Part shown: in pieces, positions 1-7,158 of the stretch
Numbering within the stretch: the stretch's first letter is position 1
How the letters are laid out: every line of letters begins with the position of its first letter
Assembly (NCBI GenBank): GCA_946537565.1
Contig: CAMNFW010000021.1
Location: forward strand, 1-15,307
Direction of reading: 5' to 3'
Origin: an uncultured Ruminococcus sp.
GTDB lineage: Bacteria > Bacillota > Clostridia > Oscillospirales > Ruminococcaceae
DNA: 15,307 bases
Notes under the pieces: model-generated
Database searches by the model: none
The model's input: only the letters and a program-made list of their open reading frames with translations
Told to the model about the DNA's origin: nothing
Translations under genes and position numbers: made by a program

Positions 1-249
1 TCCAGCACAGTATACAACAAGACAATCACTGATAACCGCGGTGGTCAGAACTTCTATGCTGCTCTTGCTGACAACGCTAAGAACATCGACTTCAACGGAC
101 TCATCACTCCTTATGATGCAACAATCAAGACAGACTTCATCGACGCTGTTAAGACAGAATACCTCGAGGGCAGCGGAGATTGGGATGCTACAGTTGAGGC
201 ATTCAAGGATAAGATCGCTGAGGATGTATCAGCAATCGACGTTGACTAA
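1..249 (+). CDS. C-terminal fragment of an ABC-transporter extracellular solute-binding protein (5' partial)
   Basis: The reading frame is open from base 1 to the TAA at 247-249 and gives the last 82 residues of a protein that starts outside the window. The end, with YLEGSGDWDATVEAFKDKI near the C-terminus, resembles the C-terminal helices of family 1 sugar-binding proteins from Clostridia. The two genes downstream are MalF- and MalG-type permeases, which fits the usual order binding protein, permease, permease. The protein would be a lipid-anchored receptor outside the membrane that delivers a carbohydrate to the permease pair; the sugar cannot be told from this fragment. Codon choice is strongly biased to C-ending codons (ATC, AAC, GAC, TTC) and AAG, which usually marks a very highly expressed gene. 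The function rests mainly on context plus this short tail. Confidence 0.8.
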   Translation, partial: SSTVYNKTITDNRGGQNFYAALADNAKNIDFNGLITPYDATIKTDFIDAVKTEYLEGSGDWDATVEAFKDKIAEDVSAIDVD

Positions 250-288
250 TCTGTCAGCTTGATCCACCACTAAAATGTAATAATTATG

Positions 289-316
289 CCTACGGGACAC
301 TTCGGTATCCCGTAGG
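289..316 (+). terminator. UUCG-loop hairpin between the binding-protein and permease genes
   Basis: A 9-bp perfect inverted repeat (CCTACGGGA at 289-297, TCCCGTAGG at 308-316) closes on an inner AC-TTCG-GT cap with one C/A mismatch. The tail is only mildly T-rich (TGTATATTTATTTA), with no continuous T run. It is therefore more likely a partial terminator or an mRNA 3'-end stabiliser than a full stop. Such hairpins between a binding-protein gene and its permeases commonly leave the binding protein in large excess. Confidence 0.75.
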
Positions 317-361
317 TGTATATTTATTTAGCAAATAATTTGATTCGAGAGGGTGTGTATT

Positions 362-1438
362 ATGGCATCAGCTGCTCAGAGACGTATAAAATCCATCAGC
401 TATGCAAAATACGGCTATTTGTTTATATTGCCGTTTTTTCTTGTTTATTTCTTTTTCCAATTATGGCCTTTGATCAACACCTTTATTCTTAGTTTCCAGG
501 ACTATAAAGGTGAAGAATTTGTTGGTTTTGCTAACTATAAAGCTATTCTCTTCGGTGAGGGTACTGAAGTTGACGGCTTTAAGATAGCAGACAGAACAGC
601 TAAATCTATCAGCAAGAATTTTTTCCATTCATTTGGAAACACTGTAATTCTTTGGGTTGGTAACTTTATTCCCCAGATTGCTCTTTCACTTTCGCTGGCA
701 GTTTGGTTTACAGAAGCAAACCTTAAGATCCCGGGCAAGGGCTTCTTCAAGGTTGTTATGTATCTCCCGAACATCATTACAGCTGCATCAGTTGCTGTAC
801 TGTTCCTCCAGCTCTGCGGTGAAGCTGAGAATACACCTGGAGCTGTCAACCTGCTTTTAAGTAAGATGGGTATTGTTAGTCACGATACTGTATCAGAGAA
901 ATATGACACAATTAAATTCATTACAGGTACTACTCAGTCAAGAGTAGTAGTAATGTTCATTCAGACATGGCTTTGGTTTGGTAATACTATGATCATGCTC
1001 ATGTCTGGTATCCAGGGTATCAACCCATCACTGTTCGAGGCTGCAAGTATTGACGGTGCTACTTCTGGACAAGTTTTCAGAAAGATCACACTTCCTCTTC
1101 TCAGCCCAATTATGGCTTATACGCTCGTAACATCTATGATCGGTGGTCTTCAGATGTTCGATATTCCTTACCTCTATCATAAGGATCCAAACAAGGTAAG
1201 CGATAACCTTAAGACAATTGCTGTATACATTTATGAATACTTCCACGACCAGACAGACCCGAAGATGGGATTTGCCGGCGCTGCATCTGTTCTTCTGTTC
1301 ATCGTTACCCTTATCCTTGGCTGCATCGCATTCTATATGACTCGTGACAAGGACGAGATCGCTAAGAAGAAGCAGCGCAAGAAGGCTGCAAAGCAGTTAA
1401 AGCAGCAGAATAAGCAGTTTGGAGGTCTTCAGATATGA
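362..1438 (+). CDS. Sugar ABC transporter permease, MalF/UgpA type
   Basis: This 358-residue integral membrane protein is one half of the transmembrane pore of a carbohydrate importer. After a basic N-terminus there is a first membrane helix at about residues 20-45, followed by further hydrophobic segments. The EAA loop that contacts the ATPase is clear: EAASIDGAT begins at residue 226, followed by the expected LPLLSP. The C-terminus is a lysine- and glutamine-rich cytoplasmic tail. I chose the ATG at 362 because GAGAGGG at 347-353 lies 8 bases upstream; an in-frame GTG at 353 would overlap that site. The stop overlaps the next gene by 4 bases (ATGA), indicating translational coupling. No ATP-binding subunit is present nearby, so a shared MsmX-like ATPase elsewhere is inferred. 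The substrate is unknown. Confidence 0.93.
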   Translation: MASAAQRRIKSISYAKYGYLFILPFFLVYFFFQLWPLINTFILSFQDYKGEEFVGFANYKAILFGEGTEVDGFKIADRTAKSISKNFFHSFGNTVILWVGNFIPQIALSLSLAVWFTEANLKIPGKGFFKVVMYLPNIITAASVAVLFLQLCGEAENTPGAVNLLLSKMGIVSHDTVSEKYDTIKFITGTTQSRVVVMFIQTWLWFGNTMIMLMSGIQGINPSLFEAASIDGATSGQVFRKITLPLLSPIMAYTLVTSMIGGLQMFDIPYLYHKDPNKVSDNLKTIAVYIYEYFHDQTDPKMGFAGAASVLLFIVTLILGCIAFYMTRDKDEIAKKKQRKKAAKQLKQQNKQFGGLQI

Positions 1439-2331
1439 GTAAAATGAAAGAATTATATGGAGATCAGAAGGGCAGCTATACTGCAAGCCTTAAAGTAAAG
1501 TCTGTTATACTTACTATATGGTTCATCATACTGACCATTATCTGTCTTCTCCCTATCTATATTCTGATCATCAATGCTACCCGTGAGTCAACTGATATTG
1601 CTAATGGTATCTCATTCATTCCGGGTACAAATCTTGGAAAGAATATTAAGAAGCTGTTTACTGATATTAACTATAATACAGTTTACAATGTTCTTATAGG
1701 TTATAGAAACAGCTTTATCATTACCGGTATTTCCACAGTATTTACCGTTTTCTTCTCAGCAATGACAGCTTATGGTCTGCGTGTTTATGATTTTAAGATC
1801 AAGGACATTGCATACACCATAATCCTTCTGGTTATGATGGTGCCGGTACAGGTAACATCTGCCGGTTTCGTTGCTTTCATGTTAAAGCTGAAATTAACAG
1901 ATACATATTGGCCTCTGATACTTCCTGCTATTGCAGCTCCGGCGGTTGTATACTTCATGGTATCGTATATGAAGTCATCGTTCCCGTTGGATATTGTAGA
2001 AGCAGCCCGTATTGATGGTTGTACTGAGTTCAGAACTTTCGTATCAATTGCTATTCCTATGATGAAGCCGGCTATCGCTGTTCAGGCAATTTTCGCTTTC
2101 ATCGCAAGCTGGAACAATTTCTATACACCTAACATGATCCTTATCTCTTCCAGATTCAAGCAGAAGACTCTGCCGATGATGGTATCAGCCATCCAGGCTT
2201 CAGATAAGTTTACTGATTATGGTGCTATTTATCTTGCAATTGCACTTTCTATCCTTCCTATCGTTATCATTTATGTAATTCTGTCAAAGTTCATCATTGC
2301 CGGAGTTGCACTTGGCGGTGTAAAGGAATAA
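1435..2331 (+). CDS. Sugar ABC transporter permease, MalG/UgpE type
   Basis: This 298-residue membrane protein is the second permease half of the same importer. It has an N-terminal membrane helix at about residues 23-47, a short extracytoplasmic loop, and a transmembrane core. The EAA motif EAARIDGCTEF begins at residue 189 and is followed by a proline-containing IPMMKP segment, as usual for contact with the ATPase. The C-terminus ends in GVALGGVKE; an end of the type G-x-KG/KE is typical of MalG-family proteins. The start ATG at 1435 has GGAGG at 1421-1425 nine bases upstream and overlaps the previous stop. Length is usual for the family. The gene is followed at once by tandem terminators, so this is the last gene of the transporter operon. 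Specificity cannot be deduced. Confidence 0.93.
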   Translation: MSKMKELYGDQKGSYTASLKVKSVILTIWFIILTIICLLPIYILIINATRESTDIANGISFIPGTNLGKNIKKLFTDINYNTVYNVLIGYRNSFIITGISTVFTVFFSAMTAYGLRVYDFKIKDIAYTIILLVMMVPVQVTSAGFVAFMLKLKLTDTYWPLILPAIAAPAVVYFMVSYMKSSFPLDIVEAARIDGCTEFRTFVSIAIPMMKPAIAVQAIFAFIASWNNFYTPNMILISSRFKQKTLPMMVSAIQASDKFTDYGAIYLAIALSILPIVIIYVILSKFIIAGVALGGVKE

Positions 2332-2342
2332 TTTTAATAATT

Positions 2343-2370
2343 ACAGCACACTTCGGTGTGCTGTTTTTTT
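2343..2370 (+). terminator. Rho-independent terminator of the transporter operon
   Basis: A perfect 9-bp stem (ACAGCACAC at 2343-2351 with GTGTGCTGT at 2356-2364) carries a TTCG tetraloop closed by C-G. It is followed by an uninterrupted run of Ts through 2370. It lies 11 bases after the MalG-type stop codon. Confidence 0.95.
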
Positions 2371-2392
2371 ATCCCCTGCCGGGGATTTTTTT
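2371..2392 (+). terminator. Second, back-to-back Rho-independent terminator
   Basis: A 6-bp stem (ATCCCC at 2371-2376 with GGGGAT at 2381-2386) with a TGCC loop is followed by a T run to 2392. It begins directly after the T tract of the first terminator. The pair would give tight insulation of the spoIIIA operon from transporter transcription. Confidence 0.85.
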
Positions 2393-2393
2393 G

Positions 2394-2422
2394 TTATATA
2401 TCCAGATTCAAATGAATACAAT
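2394..2422 (+). promoter_or_regulatory. Candidate sigma-E promoter of the spoIIIA operon
   Basis: AATACAAT at 2415-2422 matches the sigma-E -10 consensus CATACAnT at all but its first base. TTATATA at 2394-2400 partly matches the -35 consensus KMATATT, and the spacing is 14 bases, as sigma-E prefers. It lies between the terminators and the spoIIIAA ribosome binding site, where the mother-cell promoter of this operon belongs. In B. subtilis spoIIIA is known to be sigma-E dependent; the assignment here rests on motif and position. Confidence 0.6.
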
Positions 2423-2443
2423 GATATTGGAAGGAGCGATAAG

Positions 2444-3373
2444 ATGAATGAACGTACAAGCTATGATGTTATAATAAACTATCTGCCTGCATATGCTGCA
2501 AGGGCGATGAGAATGGTTAAAACCGAACAGCGTGAACGTCTGAGTGAAGTTAGGATAAGAAGCGGCCGTGCTTTGTCATTTGTTTATCCAGACAAGATCA
2601 AATTTCTTACCTTTAATGGATCGCTGACTAACGATCATGAAGACAAAAACTGTGTTGTAACTTCACATAATGATATATCTAATATAGTAGCATCGCTGTC
2701 TCATTATTCACTGCACTGCTGCAAAACCCAGTTAAGTGAAGGCTTTTTTACTATTGAGAACGGTATACGAGTAGGAGTTGCAGGGAGTTTTTCTTCGGAT
2801 CCTGGAGAACCTGTACTTAAGTATTTCAATGGTTTAAATTTTCGTATGTCAAGATGTATAGTTGGATGCGGATATGAAATATTTAAAAGATTTATTACTG
2901 AGAAGAAAAGCATTCTGATCTGCGGCGGTGTTAATTCTGGCAAAACTACGATTCTCCGAGATGTTTGCAGGTCATGCGGGGATCGTTTCAAGACTGCACT
3001 GATTGATGAACGAAACGAAATATCTTCTCTGCAAAATGGTCAGCCTATGAATGACGTTGGAGCAATGACCGATATTATTTCAGGCTGCAAACGTTCGACG
3101 GGTATAGAGCTGGCAGTTCGTACATTGTCACCGGATTATATTATGTGTGACGAGATAAGCTCTGAGGCTGACAGTGAAGCTATTATCAAAGGTATTGCTT
3201 GCGGTGCAGCGGTGGCTGCGACAATTCATGCTCCTGATATGACTTCGCTTTTGAACAGAAATGCTGCTCAGATTCTGATACATAGCGGAATGATCGATCA
3301 GTGTATTTTTCTTTCCGGTGCAGATTCGCCAGGAAAAATCAAGGAGATAAGGAGTGTTAAAAATGTGTATTAG
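2444..3373 (+). CDS. spoIIIAA: Stage III sporulation protein AA, secretion-type ATPase
   Basis: SpoIIIAA is the cytoplasmic ATPase of the mother-cell SpoIIIA complex, related to type II/IV secretion ATPases, and is thought to power the channel that keeps the engulfed forespore active. The 309 residues match the usual length (B. subtilis about 307). The Walker A motif GGVNSGKT lies at residues 161-168 and the Walker B segment DYIMCDEI at 231-238, with LIDERNEI between them and an ATIHA stretch after. The ATG at 2444 follows GGAAGGA at 2429-2435. It is the first gene of the operon, about 20 bases after the sigma-E-like -10 element. Its end overlaps spoIIIAB by 11 bases. It is cysteine-rich for the family (for example HCCK near residue 91) but no catalytic residue is missing. 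Confidence 0.96.
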   Translation: MNERTSYDVIINYLPAYAARAMRMVKTEQRERLSEVRIRSGRALSFVYPDKIKFLTFNGSLTNDHEDKNCVVTSHNDISNIVASLSHYSLHCCKTQLSEGFFTIENGIRVGVAGSFSSDPGEPVLKYFNGLNFRMSRCIVGCGYEIFKRFITEKKSILICGGVNSGKTTILRDVCRSCGDRFKTALIDERNEISSLQNGQPMNDVGAMTDIISGCKRSTGIELAVRTLSPDYIMCDEISSEADSEAIIKGIACGAAVAATIHAPDMTSLLNRNAAQILIHSGMIDQCIFLSGADSPGKIKEIRSVKNVY

Positions 3374-3869
3374 AGCAGCAGCTGCAATTATTATTACAAC
3401 TGCCGGAGGACTTGCAGGAGCCGGAAAGAGCAATGAACTTCGTGAGAAATTGATCAGGACAGTTGAAGGCGGAGAGCTTATTCGCAAGGCAGATTTTTTT
3501 GTCCGAAGCTATTCAGCTGATGTTTATCAATTTTGTACTGAGCTGAAATGCAGCGGTAATTTGAACAAGCTGAGTTTTATTAATGACCTCCCCACAGAAT
3601 ACTGCGGAGGAGTTGATTTCCACTCTGTATGGCGAAGTGCGGTAAACGGACAGGCATCGCTTCTGGCGGAGGAACGGGATATTTATATCAAGCTTGGCGA
3701 TATACTTGGTGCAGCAGATGCTGCGGCTCAGCTCAGAGAGTTCGGTATTTTATCGGACCGGCTTGCCGCTCTGGAAGGTCAGCTCAGAGAAGAATATGTA
3801 AAGAAAGGCCGATTATACCGAAGTGTCGGGATTCTTGCTGGTTTAATGGCAGGAATTCTTGTACTGTAG
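3363..3869 (+). CDS. spoIIIAB: Stage III sporulation protein AB
   Basis: SpoIIIAB is a 168-residue membrane protein of the SpoIIIA channel complex whose family resembles the cytoplasmic domain of GspF-type platform proteins. Hydrophobic helices sit at both ends (about residues 3-20 and 152-168), with a helical soluble middle containing GKSNELREKL after the first helix. B. subtilis SpoIIIAB is about 171 residues, so length agrees. I prefer the ATG at 3363, which has AGGAG at 3350-3354 eight bases upstream. An in-frame GTG at 3354, with AAGGAG at 3341-3346 before it, is a real alternative that would add three residues. The start lies inside the last codons of spoIIIAA. A gap of 62 bases follows before spoIIIAC. 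Confidence 0.92.
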   Translation: MCIRAAAAIIITTAGGLAGAGKSNELREKLIRTVEGGELIRKADFFVRSYSADVYQFCTELKCSGNLNKLSFINDLPTEYCGGVDFHSVWRSAVNGQASLLAEERDIYIKLGDILGAADAAAQLREFGILSDRLAALEGQLREEYVKKGRLYRSVGILAGLMAGILVL

Positions 3870-3931
3870 TTTAATCAAAAAAATATTTCAGAAGGATTTG
3901 CTGGGCAGCGCTCCGGCTCAAAGGTAAAAAT

Positions 3932-4129
3932 ATGGATATTGACCTCATTTTTAAAATTGCCGGTGTTGGTATAATTGTTGCGGTGCTGAATCTTGTTCTA
4001 AAGAGGGCAGAGCGTGAGGAACAGGCAATGATGACAACTCTTGCCGGTCTTATAGTGGTGCTTCTGCTGATAGTACAGGAGATCGGCAGCTTGTTTGAAA
4101 CGGTAAAGAGTGTATTTGGGTTGTGGTAA
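3932..4129 (+). CDS. spoIIIAC: Stage III sporulation protein AC
   Basis: This 65-residue protein consists of two membrane helices (about residues 6-24 and 34-54) joined by a charged turn, LKRAEREEQA. That is the standard architecture and length of SpoIIIAC, a small membrane subunit of the SpoIIIA complex in the mother-cell-derived forespore membrane. The start ATG at 3932 has AAAGG at 3920-3924 seven bases upstream. It is the only gene in the operon preceded by more than a few untranslated bases, and a small GC-rich hairpin lies in that gap. The stop overlaps the presumed GTG start of spoIIIAD. Identification rests on hydrophobic pattern, length and position, which agree well. Confidence 0.93.
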   Translation: MDIDLIFKIAGVGIIVAVLNLVLKRAEREEQAMMTTLAGLIVVLLLIVQEIGSLFETVKSVFGLW

Positions 4130-4521
4130 AATTGATAGAAAATTGTCTTCAGGTTTCGACATTTTGTCTATGCGGAGTAATATTTGCGGTGCTTTTGAAA
4201 CAGCATTGCAGGGAGCAGTCTCTTTTGCTGGCATTGGGAGTATGTGTTGCAGTTATAAGCGCTGCTGCAATTTTTATTGCACCGCTGATTGATGAGCTGA
4301 GAGATATTTTTTCACAGGCAGGAATATCCGAAGGCTATATATCGCTGATTTTTAAAGCTGCTGCGATCTGTATTATTACACAGATAACAGTGAGTATCTG
4401 CAAGGACGGCGGTGAGACAGCAATCGGTTCGGCAGCTGAGATATGGGGAAGGGGTGCGATGACCCTGATAAGTCTGCCGTTGATAAAAGCTGTAATGGAG
4501 AGAATAAATGAAATGTTTTAA
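4123..4521 (+). CDS. spoIIIAD: Stage III sporulation protein AD
   Basis: SpoIIIAD is a 132-residue multi-spanning membrane component of the SpoIIIA complex. The sequence has several hydrophobic segments and the family-like cytoplasmic stretch ending in SICKDGGETAIGSAAE, comparable to the T-KDAGQ-AIASKIE region of the B. subtilis protein. Length matches (about 133). The start is not certain: GTG at 4123 overlaps the spoIIIAC stop by 7 bases but has no strong ribosome binding site, and TTG at 4132 in the same frame is possible. Initiation is probably coupled to termination of spoIIIAC. The 3' end overlaps spoIIIAE by 14 bases. Confidence 0.9.
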   Translation: MVKLIENCLQVSTFCLCGVIFAVLLKQHCREQSLLLALGVCVAVISAAAIFIAPLIDELRDIFSQAGISEGYISLIFKAAAICIITQITVSICKDGGETAIGSAAEIWGRGAMTLISLPLIKAVMERINEMF

Positions 4522-5602
4522 AAAAATTATCATGGCAATTTTCAGCCTGGGTCTCGTGATCATTTTTCTTATTCCAATAAATTCTCAGGCTGATTCAGTT
4601 GGTGACGAGATTTACGGTCAGGTTGAAGATATACTTACCGAGAATGAGATCGGCTGGTCTGTTGGTGATATAAGCGGAATGAATTTTGGAGAGATCACAG
4701 CTGCTTTATTCGGCTCATTTAAAAGCCGGCTCACAGCACCATTAAGGCTTTTAAGTACAGTTCTGGCAGTGATCATTTTCAGCTCGGCAGTAAAGAGCTT
4801 TGGCAGCGGAGTTCTGAATGACGGTTCAGGAGATGGCTTGGGTATCGTAAGTGTGCTGGCAGCGGTGACGGTAATTGTTCCGCAGCTGCTGACGGTTTAT
4901 AGCAGTGCATTGGATTCAGTTGAACGGACAGGCGGTTTCATAGCAGTATATGTACCTGTTTTCACAGGAATATCAATTTCCTGCGGAAGCTTTTCAACAG
5001 CTGGAACATATAACGTTATGACTCTGGCAGCTTCGGAATTATTTGTACAGGCGGCTGATCATTATCTTATGCCAGTGCTGAGTTTAACGGCAGTGCTTGC
5101 AGCGGCTGGAAGCATATTTCCTGATGCAAGTCTTGAGAGTATCGTGAGTCTGATCAAAAAGACGGTGATCACGCTCCTGACAATTACAATGACATTGTTC
5201 ACAGGTTTTGTCACACTGAAATGCAGCGTGACCGGAAAGGCTGATTCAGCGGCGGCAAAGGCGGTTAAGACAATAATATCAGGAACAGTTCCAATAGTTG
5301 GCGGTGCAGTTTCGGATGCTTATGGAACAGTCAAGGGGAGCTTTGCGGTGATACAAAGTACAGTAGGCTGGGCAGGAGTTATAGCTGTTGCGGTTATACT
5401 GCTGCCTAAGATAATCGAGCTGTTTATATACAAATGGATAATGTGGGCAGGAGCGTGTGCAGCGGATATTTTTACAGCAAAAGAGATAAGCAAGCTGCTT
5501 AAAGCGTTTGAAAGCGGAATATCAATAGCTCTCAGTTTGATGATATGTTATGGTTTAATGTTTGTATTGTGTTCAGCAGTATTGATGAAGACAATGGTGT
5601 GA
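4508..5602 (+). CDS. spoIIIAE: Stage III sporulation protein AE
   Basis: SpoIIIAE is the large polytopic membrane protein of the SpoIIIA complex. The 364 residues begin with a classical signal peptide: basic MKCFKK, a hydrophobic core, and a likely cleavage site after NSQA near residue 28. An amphipathic extracytoplasmic stretch follows, then multiple membrane helices from about residue 79 onward and again near the C-terminus. B. subtilis SpoIIIAE is somewhat longer (about 399) and also carries a signal sequence. The ATG at 4508 has GGAGAG about 6 bases upstream, inside spoIIIAD, with which it overlaps by 14 bases. spoIIIAF follows after 9 bases, with its GAGGTGAG ribosome binding site spanning the spoIIIAE stop. 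Glycine, serine and valine are abundant, as is usual for this family. Confidence 0.93.
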   Translation: MKCFKKIIMAIFSLGLVIIFLIPINSQADSVGDEIYGQVEDILTENEIGWSVGDISGMNFGEITAALFGSFKSRLTAPLRLLSTVLAVIIFSSAVKSFGSGVLNDGSGDGLGIVSVLAAVTVIVPQLLTVYSSALDSVERTGGFIAVYVPVFTGISISCGSFSTAGTYNVMTLAASELFVQAADHYLMPVLSLTAVLAAAGSIFPDASLESIVSLIKKTVITLLTITMTLFTGFVTLKCSVTGKADSAAAKAVKTIISGTVPIVGGAVSDAYGTVKGSFAVIQSTVGWAGVIAVAVILLPKIIELFIYKWIMWAGACAADIFTAKEISKLLKAFESGISIALSLMICYGLMFVLCSAVLMKTMV

Positions 5603-5611
5603 GGTGAGAAA

Positions 5612-6073
5612 ATGGAAACAATTAAAGCGGCAGTAATTGCAGCCTGCGGAGTTTCAGCAGGAATGTGGATAGTGGAGAATATGATAACTGAGGCAAAAAG
5701 CAAGGTGCAGATTCGATTTATGCTGAATATGATAATGCTTCTTGCAGTGACAGCACCATTTGTGAAGGGAGGAATGGGGTTCAGTCTTCCTTCAGTTAAC
5801 ACTTTTGACCTGGGAGATTATGACTATTCAAGGGAACAATATGCTCAGGCGCTTAAAACTGAAACTGAGAAGAACATCAGTCAGGTCCTTATGGAACAGG
5901 TAATTGCAGCCGGTATATCCTGCGAAAAAATTGAGACCCAGGCTTATATTTCTGAGGATTTCAGCATATCTATTATTAAGGTGACTGTGACGGCTGAGGA
6001 TTATGAAGCCGCCGCAAGGGTCATTCGCAGCAGCATTGGTACAGAAACGGAGGTTGTCAATGGCAGTGATTGA
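5612..6073 (+). CDS. spoIIIAF: Stage III sporulation protein AF
   Basis: SpoIIIAF has two N-terminal membrane helices (about residues 4-24 and 34-52) followed by a soluble domain with the ring-building-motif pattern shared with SpoIIIAG and SpoIIIAH. That region contains the stretch FSISIIKVTVTAEDYEAAAR near residues 112-131. At 153 residues it is shorter than the B. subtilis protein (about 206), mainly in the linker. The ATG at 5612 is preceded by GAGGTGAG at 5601-5608. Its last 14 bases overlap spoIIIAG. In the complex it is placed in the membrane between mother cell and forespore. The assignment relies on position in the operon plus helix layout, and primary sequence conservation is modest. 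Confidence 0.88.
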   Translation: METIKAAVIAACGVSAGMWIVENMITEAKSKVQIRFMLNMIMLLAVTAPFVKGGMGFSLPSVNTFDLGDYDYSREQYAQALKTETEKNISQVLMEQVIAAGISCEKIETQAYISEDFSISIIKVTVTAEDYEAAARVIRSSIGTETEVVNGSD

Positions 6074-6587
6074 AAGGCTGAAAAGGCTGTTTTCCGGTAA
6101 AAATACTACTGCCGCAGTTGTCGTTCTTGGTGCAGCCGGGCTGCTGCTGATACTGCTTTCATCGCTGTTCCCGGAGAAAGAACAGCCGGAAAAGCAGGAT
6201 ATATATAATGAAGCCAGCTATATTTCGGCGGAGGATTATTGTAATGAGACTGAAAAACGGCTGGAGGATTTTCTTAAAAATATCGACGGGGCAGGTGATG
6301 TAAAGGTATATCTTTCAGTTGGCAGCCAACAGAGGTATGTGTATGCAGCAGAAGACAAAAAAAGTACGTCAGACAGTAAAACTGAGGAAGAGAAAAAGTA
6401 TGTTATAGTCGGCAGCGGAAGTGATAAAACTGCTCTTGTGGAGACAGTTGAAGTACCGGAGATAACTGGTGCAGTAGTCGTATGCAGCGGCTGTGGAAGT
6501 CCAGCGGTACAGGAACGGATATACAAAGCAGTTGCAGCTGCACTTGATCTGTCCTACAGTAAGATCTATGTAACTTTAATGAAATGA
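6060..6587 (+). CDS. spoIIIAG: Stage III sporulation protein AG, channel ring subunit
   Basis: SpoIIIAG forms a large oligomeric ring in the space between the two membranes around the forespore. Here it has 175 residues: a short basic cytoplasmic end (VIERLKRLFSGKN), one membrane helix at about residues 17-37, and a soluble ring-building domain. That domain holds KVYLSVGS, a lysine/glutamate-rich insertion, then GAVVVCSGCGSP and a final helix-strand pair. The ATG at 6060 has GGAGG at 6049-6053 six bases upstream. An earlier in-frame start near 6003 lacks this and would run far into spoIIIAF. B. subtilis SpoIIIAG is longer (about 229). The CSGC pair of cysteines in the ring domain is a small oddity. 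Confidence 0.93.
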   Translation: MAVIERLKRLFSGKNTTAAVVVLGAAGLLLILLSSLFPEKEQPEKQDIYNEASYISAEDYCNETEKRLEDFLKNIDGAGDVKVYLSVGSQQRYVYAAEDKKSTSDSKTEEEKKYVIVGSGSDKTALVETVEVPEITGAVVVCSGCGSPAVQERIYKAVAAALDLSYSKIYVTLMK

Positions 6588-6597
6588 GGAGATAATT

Positions 6598-7158
6598 ATG
6601 AAAAAACCATCAATGATAATCGGAAAAAAACAGATAATCATGACTTGCCTTACCCTTATGCTTGCCATAGCGGTGTACATAAACTATGCCACAGGTCCAA
6701 AGCTGGACAAAACCGGTGAGACTGTCCAGACTGCCAGTGAAAGTGACACCGTCAGCTATGGGGACAGCGAATTCGTAAACGCTCAGGTGGACAGCGCAGA
6801 GCCGGCAGCTTCCGACTATTTTGCCCAGGCAAGACTGGATAAGCTCAACAATCGTGATGAGGCTGTACAGACATTGCAGTCCATAATTGGCGGCGGAGAT
6901 CTTTCAGAAGAGGAAATGGTGGTCAATGCTCTTGATGCAGTTGAAGTTTCAAAGCTCATAGAATCTGAGGGTGTGATAGAATCGCTGGTAAAAGCTCAGG
7001 GATTTGAGGATTGTGTAGCCTATCTTGACGGTGAAACAGCAAAGGTCGTTGTAAAGACTGAAGGTCTGGATAAAGCCCAGGCAGCGTCCATTAAAGAGAT
7101 AATTCTTGGAGAAACAAAAATTCCTGCTGAAAATATAAGAATTTTTGAAGTAAAGTAG
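6598..7158 (+). CDS. spoIIIAH: Stage III sporulation protein AH, SpoIIQ-partner channel subunit
   Basis: SpoIIIAH spans the mother-cell-derived membrane and in B. subtilis docks with forespore SpoIIQ. The 186 residues contain a basic N-terminus with GKKQ, a membrane helix at about 13-28, a low-complexity acidic/serine linker to about residue 75, and a YscJ/FliF-like ring domain to the end. The C-terminal part holds DCVAYLDGETAKVVVKTEG and the last strand NIRIFEVK. The linker segment DYFAQARLDKLNNRDEAVQT matches the family's conserved helix. GAGGAG at 6586-6591 precedes the ATG. No terminator follows: the first base after the TAG begins the -35 box of the next promoter. Confidence 0.94.
   Translation: MKKPSMIIGKKQIIMTCLTLMLAIAVYINYATGPKLDKTGETVQTASESDTVSYGDSEFVNAQVDSAEPAASDYFAQARLDKLNNRDEAVQTLQSIIGGGDLSEEEMVVNALDAVEVSKLIESEGVIESLVKAQGFEDCVAYLDGETAKVVVKTEGLDKAQAASIKEIILGETKIPAENIRIFEVK

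Noticed and set aside
41..262. Open frame of 73 codons rich in serine, threonine and leucine
   Set aside because: It is out of frame with the convincing binding-protein tail that ends at 249; its composition is that of a shifted frame of a codon-biased gene.
2704..2991. Minus-strand open frames, for example opposite spoIIIAA, nusB and ispA
   Set aside because: None has a ribosome binding site with a recognisable product, and all lie opposite well-supported genes.
3629..3874. Alternative + strand frame inside spoIIIAB
   Set aside because: It lies wholly within the conserved spoIIIAB frame and its product has a shadow-like cysteine/arginine-rich composition.
6003..6059. Upstream extension of spoIIIAG
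   Set aside because: It lacks a ribosome binding site and adds a non-hydrophobic leader before the conserved basic end and membrane helix; the ATG at 6060 has a GGAGG at proper distance.
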